Positions 22,840-29,247 of a stretch of DNA of 37,693 bases are shown piece after piece. The translations under genes and the position numbers were made by a program. Source of the stretch: CAZAQB01 sp964487155 (GTDB taxonomy: Bacteria > Pseudomonadota > Gammaproteobacteria > Nitrococcales > Nitrococcaceae); NCBI GenBank assembly GCA_964487155.1, contig CAZAQB010000017.1, positions 1-37,693 of the forward strand, in the 5' to 3' direction. The number at the start of each line of letters is the position of its first letter. The first letter of the stretch is position 1. The notes under the pieces are model-generated. The model was given only the letters and a program-made list of their open reading frames with translations, was not told where the DNA came from and searched no databases.

Positions 22840-23466
22840 ATGTCCGAACCCAGCGATCACAGCCTGCCGCGGCGCTCCAAAGCACGGCGCGACAACCTGA
22901 TGAGGCTGCTCGACCGGATCGACGAGGAGACCGGCGCCGAGCAGCTCTCGGTGCACGACCTGCTTGAGCTTCTCGGGCCGCGCGCCTTCACGCCGATGCT
23001 GCTGGTGCCCTGCCTCGCGTTGATCTCGCCGATCTCGACCATTCCGGGGGTGCCGAGCTTCCTGTCGCTCCTGGTCGGGCTGGTGGCGGTGCAGATGCTG
23101 TTCGGGCACACGCGCATCTGGCTGCCGCGCTTTCTGCTCACCCACTCCCTCGACGCCGCACGCCTGTCACGCGTGATCGCCTTTCTGCGCCGCCCCGTCG
23201 CGGTCGTGGACCCGTGGATTACCGAACGGCTCACCTGGGTCGCGGACAAGCCGGCCAACCTGCCCGCGCTGATGATTTTCTGCGTGGTCTCCTTCTTCAT
23301 GCCGTTGATCGAACTGGTGCCGTTCCTGACCTCGATGCTCGCCTCGGCGATGGCAGTTTTCGCCGTCGGGCTTTTCGCTCGCGACGGCGTACTCATGATG
23401 GTGGGCTATGCGTTAGTGGCGGCCGGGGCCGCGCTTGTCGCCCAGGCGCTTGTCGCATTGGGCTGA
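22840..23466 (+). CDS. ExoD family membrane protein
   Basis: A 208-residue protein of the ExoD family, first known from Rhizobium exopolysaccharide production and alkali tolerance. Its exact biochemical role is not established. A charged N-terminal part (residues 1-40, SVHDLLELLGPRAFTPMLLV) is followed by four or five membrane segments (LALISPISTIPGVPSFLSLL, LMIFCVVSFFMPLIELVPFL, MLASAMAVFAVGLFARDG, VAAGAALVAQALVALG). The ATG at 22840 has little ribosome-binding site. It stands between the stress protein and a DNA glycosylase gene on the same strand. Confidence 0.85.
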   Translation: MSEPSDHSLPRRSKARRDNLMRLLDRIDEETGAEQLSVHDLLELLGPRAFTPMLLVPCLALISPISTIPGVPSFLSLLVGLVAVQMLFGHTRIWLPRFLLTHSLDAARLSRVIAFLRRPVAVVDPWITERLTWVADKPANLPALMIFCVVSFFMPLIELVPFLTSMLASAMAVFAVGLFARDGVLMMVGYALVAAGAALVAQALVALG

Positions 23467-23515
23467 GCCGCAACCACTCTTGCAGAAGCCTGACTGAACC
23501 GAACCGGGGCCGGTC

Positions 23516-24118
23516 ATGAGCGAATCCCTCCATCACCGCTTCGTCGCCGCGGCCTGGGCGGTGCATCCGAACCTGGGCGAAGCCGTGTCCGCCGCCGGCC
23601 CGCTGGCACCCCTGGAACCACCTCGCCTGGGGCTTGCCGAAGCCCTGTGCCGGGCGGTGGTGGGCCAGCAGCTCTCCACCCGGGCGGCCCGGGCCATCTG
23701 GCACCGGCTGACCGCGGCGGCCGGGGATGATCTTCAGGCTCACCTGCAATGCGCGACGCAGGCGGATCTGCGGGCCTGCGGGCTGTCTGCGGCCAAGGTG
23801 TGCGCGCTCGGCGCCATCCAGGCCGCCCAGGCGGCAGGAGAGCTGGATCCAGCAAGGCTCGCCGGGATGGACCCGAGAACACGGGCCGGGGCGCTGACCA
23901 CCATCCGGGGTGTGGGGCCCTGGACCGCCGACATGATGGCGCTGTTCTGGTTCCGGGATCCGGATGTCTGGCCCGGCGGCGACCTGGCGGTGCGCCGGAC
24001 CCTGCAGCGGCTGACCGCGCCGGAGCAGCCGGCGGACGAGGCCGCCGCCCGGTTCGCCCCGCACCGCAGCCTGCTGGCGCGCTACCTGTGGCGTATCGCC
24101 GACCTGCAGCCGGTCTGA
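23516..24118 (+). CDS. DNA-3-methyladenine glycosylase II-like (HhH-GPD) protein
   Basis: A 200-residue base-excision repair glycosylase of the AlkA type, removing alkylated purines from DNA. The short form lacks AlkA's N-terminal domain. PPRLGLAEALCRAVVGQQLS starts the core. The helix-hairpin-helix is LTTIRGVGPWTADMMALFWF (about 128-147) and the catalytic Asp156 is in WPGGDLAVRR. The ATG at 23516 has GGGG-rich sequence ahead. It starts 50 bases after the ExoD-like gene and may share its transcript. It converges with the symporter gene on the other strand. Confidence 0.9.
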   Translation: MSESLHHRFVAAAWAVHPNLGEAVSAAGPLAPLEPPRLGLAEALCRAVVGQQLSTRAARAIWHRLTAAAGDDLQAHLQCATQADLRACGLSAAKVCALGAIQAAQAAGELDPARLAGMDPRTRAGALTTIRGVGPWTADMMALFWFRDPDVWPGGDLAVRRTLQRLTAPEQPADEAAARFAPHRSLLARYLWRIADLQPV

Positions 24119-24157
24119 GCGCCCCGGCGGCGCCGCGAGAGCCCGCCCCCCCGGTTC

Positions 24158-25561
24158 TCAGGCCCTGCTGGCTAGGGCCGGCAGCGGTTTCCGGCGCAGG
24201 CCCAGAGCAAAAGAACCCAGCCCCACTGCCAGCACCGCAACGCTGATGGCCAGCAGCCGGTTGTACTTGTGCTCAAGCCCGGTGAGCAGCTCCACCACGG
24301 CGACGTAGCCGGCGTTCTCCAGAAAGTAGACCGCGGCACCGGCCAGGGCGGCGGCCAGGGTCACCCCCAGCGACCAGCGGGCCACCTCCCGCTGGCCCCA
24401 GATGCAGAACACGATCACCGGCGTCAGGAACAGCGATGCGGTGCCGCTCAGCGCCACTGCGGCGAACAGGTCGTCGGTGCCCAGGAACACCAGGGCGAGA
24501 CCCAGCACGCAGAGAGCGGCCATGGCGACCCGGCCGCTGGCCGCGCTGTCGGCGGCGAACCCCATATCCCGCACCACCAGCTTGGCGGTGCTTGAGAACG
24601 TGGAGTCAAGCGTGGAGGCCGCCGAGATCACCAGCGCCGCGGCCAGCATCACCGTGGCCGGCCCCCCCAGCAGGCGGGCCAGGGTGGCGAGCAGTTCCTC
24701 CTCGCCCTGGCGGTTCAGGCCCGCAAACACCCCCAGCAGCCCGAAGGCCAGGATGCACAGGGCCGAGATCCAGAAAGCGTGCAGGAAGCTGCGCCGGGTC
24801 GTCATTCGGTCGGCGATGAAGCCCCGGTCCATCATCACCGGGTCATGCAGCGGGTAGCTCCATACCTGCAGCGCCGCCACCGCCAGCAGCACCCAGCCGG
24901 GCCCGGCGAGATCCGGGCTGCTGGCCGCCACCGCCGCCAGGTCGAAGGCCGGGTGCACCAGCATCAGGCCCAGAAGCCCCACCAGCAGCACGATCAGCAG
25001 GCCCATCTGCAGCACGTCGGTGCGCAGCGAGGCGCGCAACCCGCCGGCCATTGAATAGCCCAGGGTGATGGCCGCCACCGCCAGAATGGCGGCCACGTAA
25101 CCGAAGCTGCCCGCCATGCCGAACACGATGCCCACCACCAGCAGGTTGGCGAACACCTCGCTCAGCAGCCGCAGGGACACCAGCACATTGAACGAGCCGC
25201 TGCCCAGCCGGCCGAATCGCTGGCGCAGAAAGCCCTGCACGTTGTCCGCGCCGTGGGTGAAACGCAGCCGGTCGACGATCAGCCAGCCGGTGAGGAAGGA
25301 AGCGTAATAGGCCGTGTAGGCGAGCGCCCCGGAGATGCCGTAGAAGTACCCGAGAATGCCGGCATTGAGCAGCGAGCGGGCGAAGATCCAGGTGGTCACC
25401 TGGGACAGGGTGAGGGTCAGCACCCCAGGCGCTCCCCCGCCCTCGGCCCAGCCGCGGTAGAAACCGTCCGCGGTGCGCACCCGCGGGGCGATGGTAAGAC
25501 TGGCAACGGCCACGACCGCCAGCAGCCCCAGCAGCAGCGGGGCATGCGCGCCGAGATCCAT
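24158..25561 (-). CDS. SSS family sodium:solute symporter (substrate unknown)
   Basis: A 467-residue inner-membrane symporter with about 13 hydrophobic segments. The ATG at 25561 has a GGAGATA ribosome-binding site. The SSS pattern is visible in LSQVTTWIFARSLLNAGILG, TLGYSMAGGLRASLRTDVLQ, and the Na+-site helix AALVISAASTLDSTFSSTAK. It is distant from PutP. Such divergent SSS members are annotated for urea, pantothenate, acetate or unknown solutes, and nothing here decides. It lies downstream of a LysR gene on the same strand, with 478 bases of hairpin repeats between. That regulator may control it. Confidence 0.85.
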   Translation of the reverse strand: MDLGAHAPLLLGLLAVVAVASLTIAPRVRTADGFYRGWAEGGGAPGVLTLTLSQVTTWIFARSLLNAGILGYFYGISGALAYTAYYASFLTGWLIVDRLRFTHGADNVQGFLRQRFGRLGSGSFNVLVSLRLLSEVFANLLVVGIVFGMAGSFGYVAAILAVAAITLGYSMAGGLRASLRTDVLQMGLLIVLLVGLLGLMLVHPAFDLAAVAASSPDLAGPGWVLLAVAALQVWSYPLHDPVMMDRGFIADRMTTRRSFLHAFWISALCILAFGLLGVFAGLNRQGEEELLATLARLLGGPATVMLAAALVISAASTLDSTFSSTAKLVVRDMGFAADSAASGRVAMAALCVLGLALVFLGTDDLFAAVALSGTASLFLTPVIVFCIWGQREVARWSLGVTLAAALAGAAVYFLENAGYVAVVELLTGLEHKYNRLLAISVAVLAVGLGSFALGLRRKPLPALASRA

Positions 25562-25710
25562 GGGTATCTCCTCTGGTTGTTCGACCCCGGGGGTGACGAG
25601 CGCTCCGGTTTCGTCCGCGCCCCTGGCGGGCAGCAGCCGGCCGCGCCCGGCTCACTCTGCGGTTCCGGCTCACGGGGTGCAACTGCGGACATCCCCTACC
25701 CGCCCACCCG

Positions 25711-25809
25711 GCCGGCTGGCGCCACCGCGCAGGTCGGTTGCTGCCGGCAACCGACAGAGCAGATGTCGGCTGCCATGAGCAGCCGACCGGTCCTGGCATT
25801 TACGCAGAC
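25711..25809 (+). repeat. Tandem family B repeat, unit 1
   Basis: A 99-base unit beginning GCCGGCTGGCGCC. It has two perfect 9-bp hairpins: GTCGGTTGC-TGCCG-GCAACCGAC (25733-25755) and GTCGGCTGC-CATGA-GCAGCCGAC (25765-25787). It is repeated immediately as unit 2. Confidence 0.8.
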
Positions 25810-25916
25810 GCCGGCTGGCGCCCGCGCGTAGGTCGGTTGCTCCCGGCAACCGACAGGCGGCGGCGGCACAGCCACCGCGTGCGCAGATGTCGGCTGCCAT
25901 GAGCAGCCGACCTACC
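25810..25916 (+). repeat. Tandem family B repeat, unit 2
   Basis: It starts with the same GCCGGCTGGCGCC. It holds GTCGGTTGC-TCCCG-GCAACCGAC (25832-25854), about 30 bases of GGC-rich spacer, then GTCGGCTGC-CATGA-GCAGCCGAC (25889-25911). Hairpin arms are identical to unit 1, while spacers differ, so the stems appear to be under selection or gene conversion. Confidence 0.8.
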
Positions 25917-26039
25917 GGCACGCCTCAGCGCCTATGCAGGGCGCCCACGGCCACCGGGGAGCTGGCGAGCCCGGCGGCCGGCGCCGGGCGATTTGTTCAG
26001 CGATAGTGTGTGGCAAGGCGCGCGCGAGGGGCGAGGCGC

Positions 26040-26933
26040 TCAGCCCTCTCCCTCGGCCAGCGCCAGCACCCAGTCCCGGAAGGCTCTGATGCGGGGCTCG
26101 CCGGCCCGCTCCCGGGGATACACCAGGTAGATACCGTAGTCACTCGGCAGGTCCATCAGGAACGGCCGGTGGACGCGGCCTGCGGCCAGTTCCCCCTGAA
26201 TGAAGCGCTTGTTGGCCAGAGCCACCCCCAGGCCCTGCACGGCGGCCTGAAGGGCCAGGGTGTCATCCTGCACCTTGAGGCCGCGCTCGGCGTCCACCCC
26301 GGCCACCCCCATGGCCGCCAGCCAGGCCCGCCACTGGCCCATGCGGGGCAGGCAGTGGATCAGGGTCACCCGGCCCAGGTCCGCCGGATCCGCCAGCGGC
26401 CTGCCCTCGACGGTCAGGCACGGGCTGCACACCGGCACCATCTCCTCGGCCATGAGCCAGTGGTGGGCCAGCCGCGCCCCCGGCGAGCGGCGGGTGTAAC
26501 GGAACGCCACGTCCACATCAGAGCGTGAAAAATCCACCACCTCGATGGAAGTAGTCAGGCGCACCTCCAGGGCCGGGTGCTCCACCTGGAAGCCGGGCAG
26601 GCGCTGGATCAGCCAGCCGGTCGCAAAGGACGGGGCGGATGAAATCACCAGCGGCGCCGGCGCGCTGCCCCGCCGCAACTCGGCGGTGGCGGCCGCCAGC
26701 CGCTCCAGGGACTCGCGCACCGGCTCCAGGTACCGGCGGCCGGCCGCCGTCAGCACCACCTGGCGGGTCTGGCGGATGAACAGGGGCGCCCCGAGGCTGT
26801 CCTCCAGTGACTTGATCTGGTGGCTGACCGCCGAGGCGGTGACATGCAACTCCGCGGCGGCGGCATTGAAGCTGCCGAGGCGCGCGGCGGCCTCGAAGGC
26901 CCGCAGCGCGGGCAGTGGCGGTATCCGACTCAT
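26040..26933 (-). CDS. LysR-family regulator, GcvA-like
   Basis: A 297-residue LTTR of the GcvA/AmpR type. The winged helix-turn-helix is PPLPALRAFEAAARLGSFNA then AAAELHVTASAVSHQIKSLE. The effector domain runs from about 92 to 295 (VISSAPSFATGWLIQRLPGF, DVAFRYTRRSPGARLAHHWL). The C-terminus has the GcvA-like GLGVALANKRFIQGELAAG and YGIYLVYP. The ATG at 26933 has a weak ribosome-binding site and lies 12 bases from a perfect palindrome, suggesting autoregulation. It is divergent from the DUF1127 gene. The symporter gene lies downstream on the same strand. The inducer is unknown. Confidence 0.92.
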   Translation of the reverse strand: MSRIPPLPALRAFEAAARLGSFNAAAAELHVTASAVSHQIKSLEDSLGAPLFIRQTRQVVLTAAGRRYLEPVRESLERLAAATAELRRGSAPAPLVISSAPSFATGWLIQRLPGFQVEHPALEVRLTTSIEVVDFSRSDVDVAFRYTRRSPGARLAHHWLMAEEMVPVCSPCLTVEGRPLADPADLGRVTLIHCLPRMGQWRAWLAAMGVAGVDAERGLKVQDDTLALQAAVQGLGVALANKRFIQGELAAGRVHRPFLMDLPSDYGIYLVYPRERAGEPRIRAFRDWVLALAEGEG

Positions 26934-26945
26934 GGCATGCTCTTG

Positions 26946-26962
26946 GATGAATTAAATTCATC
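26946..26962. promoter_or_regulatory. Perfect palindrome, likely LysR-type operator
   Basis: GATGAATT-A-AATTCATC is an 8-bp perfect inverted repeat around one base. Its core TGAATTAAATTCA fits the T-N11-A rule for LTTR sites. It stands out as an AT-rich island in GC-rich DNA, 12 bases before the LysR start codon and about 135 bases before the divergent DUF1127 start. Confidence 0.6.
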
Positions 26963-26982
26963 AATAGCTGAAGAAGCATCGT

Positions 26983-27011
26983 TTGTCACAGCCAGGAAAC
27001 AACCTTACCTT
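26983..27011 (+). promoter_or_regulatory. Possible promoter of the DUF1127 gene
   Basis: TTGTCA (26983-26988; 5 of 6), 17 bases, TACCTT (27006-27011; 3 of 6). It lies 87 bases before the ATG at 27098 and just beside the palindrome, which fits activation by the divergent LysR protein. Confidence 0.35.
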
Positions 27012-27097
27012 AACGCTCAAGGTGCCGATACAGCCCAGGCCCGACATAACGGGCAGCCTGAACGATGAATCCACTTCATGGCACCAGGGAGGCCGAC

Positions 27098-27523
27098 ATG
27101 AGTGCACAGATCCCCCGTTTCATCCACGCCATCACCGCCGAGCACATCCAGCGCAGCAGCGCCGGCGCCGTCGACTGGCGCTACTACGACGACCAGGCCC
27201 GACGCGCCCGGGCGCAGGTGGTGGGTACTGGGCTGCAGCGGCTGCGCTCTGCCCTTCGCCGCCTCTGGCGGGAGCGGCTGGCCCCCGCCGTGGTGGAGCA
27301 TCGGATGCGCAGCAGTACCCGCCAGGCGCTGCGTGACCTGGACCCGGTCACCCTGCGCGACATCGGCGTTGCGCCGGCCGGGATCGAGAGCGCGGCCCGC
27401 ATGGCGGGCCGCCAGGCCCGGGCGGTTCTGCGCCGGGGCACGGCCACGGCGGACACGCGGGGCTGGCGCCAGCGCCCGGGCAGCCGCCGCCGGCGGCATG
27501 CCCCGACGTCCGACACTGCCTGA
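27098..27523 (+). CDS. DUF1127 (YjiS-like) domain protein
   Basis: A 141-residue, very Arg-rich soluble protein. The ATG at 27098 has GGGAGG ahead, while the upstream ATG at 27065 has none. Residues about 52-100 form a DUF1127 module (LRRLWRERL, then RQALRDLDPVTLRDIGVAPA). DUF1127 proteins are usually only 45-75 residues. In alphaproteobacteria, small ones have been linked to RNA-binding roles in stress or phosphate responses. Here about 50 residues precede the module and a basic tail (RQRPGSRRRRHAPTS) follows. It is divergent from a GcvA-like LysR gene across the palindrome at 26946. No function can be assigned. Confidence 0.75.
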   Translation: MSAQIPRFIHAITAEHIQRSSAGAVDWRYYDDQARRARAQVVGTGLQRLRSALRRLWRERLAPAVVEHRMRSSTRQALRDLDPVTLRDIGVAPAGIESAARMAGRQARAVLRRGTATADTRGWRQRPGSRRRRHAPTSDTA

Positions 27524-27699
27524 GGCGTGGGAATCGGACGCAACCCACCAGCCACCCGGGGCGGCTGAGCGCCCCGGGCATCCCGGCTGCGCTGCCAGCC
27601 ACCGCCAGCGTCGCTGGCCATCCTTGATCCGAAGTCCGGAAACAACGGCCCCGCGCGAAGCCGGGGCGCCGTTCGCCCGGCCCCGCCGACCCTGGCACT

Positions 27700-28992
27700 A
27701 TGCTCGGTTTTCGCGGGTACGAGGCCATGGCCGGGGGCGCGAGCGAACCAGTGACCAGGCCGGAGACCGTCCGGGCCCAGGGGGCCGGCCAGGTATTGCG
27801 CATCTTCGTGCCCTTCGCCCTGGGCTACTTCCTCTCCTATGTGTTCCGCACGGTAAACTCCGTCATCGCCCCGGACCTGGTGGCGGCGGTCGGGCTCACG
27901 GCCTCGCAGCTGGGGCTGCTCAGCAGCGCCTTCTTCCTTGCTTTCGCGGTCGCGCAACTTCCCCTTGGCATGTTGCTCGACCGGTACGGCCCGCGGCGGG
28001 TGGAAGCCTTGCTGCTGGCTGTGGGAAGCCTCGGATGCCTGCTGTTCGCCATCGGCGACAGCCTCGCCAGCCTGATGCTCGGCCGCGCGCTGATCGGGCT
28101 CGGCGTCTCCGGGTGCATGATGGCCGCGTTCAAGGCCTTCACCCTGTGGTTCGAAACCCGCCGGCTGCCGCTGGTGAACGGTGCGCTGGTCGGCTGCGGG
28201 GCCACCGGCGCGCTGGCCGCGACCCTGCCGGTCGCCTGGCTGCTGCGCTATACCGACTGGCGCGCAATGTTCGTCGGCCTGGCGCTGTGCTGCCTGCTGG
28301 TGGCCGTGTTGCTCACGGTGGTGCCTGGCCACGCCCAGGACGCGCGCCGGATCTCTCTGCGCGACCAGCTGCGGGGCATCGGCGAGGTGTTCCGCAACCC
28401 GCTGTTTCAACGCACCGCGCCGCTGGCCATGTTGGCGCAGGGGAGTTTTCTCTCCATCCAGGGGCTGTGGGCCGGGCCGTGGCTGCGGGACGTGGCCGGT
28501 CTGGGACCCCAGGCGGCCGCCTCCCATCTTTTCGTCCTGGGGCTCGCCCTGGTCGCCGGATTCTTTGGGCTGGGCACGCTCGCCGAGCGCCTTGCCCGGC
28601 GAGGGATACGCCCGGTCACGGTGATGGGGACCGGCGCCAGCGTGTTCGCCCTCGCCCAGATCGGGCTGCTAATTCCCGGCATGCCCGGCGTGGCGGTGAT
28701 CCTGGCGCTGTTCGGGGTGTTCGGTGGGTCGACCATTATCGCCTATGCGGCCCTGGCCACGGCCCTCCCGCCGAGCCTTGCCGGCCGAGCCAACACGGCG
28801 CTCAATCTGTTCGTGTTCACGGGCGCCTTCTTCACCCAGTGGGGCATGGGTGAGCTGATTCATATCTGGGAGGACCCGGTCACCGCCACCTACGCGGTCG
28901 CCGGCTATCAGGCCGCCTTCGGCAGCATGATCCTGTTGCAGGCGGTGGCCCTGGGCTGGTTCTGGACCGGCTGGCTCAGGCGCCGGTTCTGA
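27700..28992 (+). CDS. MFS transporter
   Basis: A 430-residue major facilitator with 12 predicted helices. The first half carries SQLGLLSSAFFLAFAVAQLP and the loop 2-3 signature GMLLDRYGPRR, and the second half GFFGLGTLAERLARRGI. It resembles the sugar-phosphate/organic-anion type MFS members (FRTVNSVIAPDLVAAVGLTA), but the substrate is unknown. Neither possible start (27700 or 27727) has good ribosome-binding sequence. The shorter one, MAGGASEP, loses only 9 residues. The gene stands alone, converging with TRAP system 2. Confidence 0.9.
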   Translation: MLGFRGYEAMAGGASEPVTRPETVRAQGAGQVLRIFVPFALGYFLSYVFRTVNSVIAPDLVAAVGLTASQLGLLSSAFFLAFAVAQLPLGMLLDRYGPRRVEALLLAVGSLGCLLFAIGDSLASLMLGRALIGLGVSGCMMAAFKAFTLWFETRRLPLVNGALVGCGATGALAATLPVAWLLRYTDWRAMFVGLALCCLLVAVLLTVVPGHAQDARRISLRDQLRGIGEVFRNPLFQRTAPLAMLAQGSFLSIQGLWAGPWLRDVAGLGPQAAASHLFVLGLALVAGFFGLGTLAERLARRGIRPVTVMGTGASVFALAQIGLLIPGMPGVAVILALFGVFGGSTIIAYAALATALPPSLAGRANTALNLFVFTGAFFTQWGMGELIHIWEDPVTATYAVAGYQAAFGSMILLQAVALGWFWTGWLRRRF

Positions 28993-29028
28993 GTTGCGCG
29001 CCTGCACCGCATGCCAGGGCCTCTCGGA

Positions 29029-29160
29029 TCAGGCGCGAGCAGGCCTGTGCCGGCGCTCCAGCACCACGGTGAGCACGGTCACTCCGATGACCACGGCGGC
29101 TGCCAGGGCATGCCAGGCGGCCGGGCCGTGGCCATCTTGGGCGCGGATGTCGGCTGCCAT
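29029..29160 (-). pseudogene. Remnant of a second TRAP permease C-terminus
   Basis: Read on the minus strand, 29115-29029 encodes WHALAAAVVIGVTVLTVVLE and then RRHRPARA with a stop. It matches the last 28 residues of the adjacent TRAP permease at 23 of 28 positions. The DNA matches 29334-29248 at 75 of 87 bases by hand count. Upstream of it the homology ends and the repeat at 29147-29230 begins. An ATG inside the repeat (29160) makes a 43-codon ORF, so a short membrane peptide could still be made. More likely this is the 3' stub of a duplicated or related permease gene. Confidence 0.7.
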
Positions 29161-29230
29161 GAGCAGCCGACCTACCGGCCACCTCAGCCCCTCAGGCAAA
29201 GTGTCGGCGGGCGGTTGTTCCAGGGAGGTT
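29147..29230 (+). repeat. Extended family B repeat, copy 2
   Basis: It starts ATGTCGGCTGCCATGAGCAG and continues through CCTCAGGCAAAG and GGCGGGCGGTTGTTCCAG to GGAGGTTG. It is the partner of 10437-10520. The first 26 bases equal the second hairpin of the tandem units at 25763 and 25887. It lies exactly between the permease stop codon and the permease remnant. Confidence 0.75.
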
Positions 29231-29247
29231 GTGGGACAAGGCCAGGC

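Larger units (their letters stand above)
25562..26039. other. Intergenic region with tandem hairpin repeats
   Basis: A 478-base gap between the LysR gene and the symporter gene, both minus strand. About 200 bases of it are the two tandem family B units. An ORF overlapping 25692-25562 on the minus strand (Pro/Glu-rich, no ribosome-binding site) is probably chance. No promoter for the symporter could be fixed. Confidence 0.5.

Noticed and set aside
25562..25692. Small minus-strand ORF just upstream of the SSS symporter as a second symporter microprotein
   Set aside because: The product is Pro/Glu/Arg-rich without a membrane helix, lacks a ribosome-binding site and begins within repeat-flanking DNA.
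25711..25916. Tandem repeats as a CRISPR array
   Set aside because: Only two units with internal hairpins, no regular unique spacers of equal length and no cas genes.
27102..28853. Plus-strand ORF of 583 codons overlapping the DUF1127 and MFS genes
   Set aside because: Out of frame with both. Arg/Pro/Ala-rich, without membrane segments or motifs.
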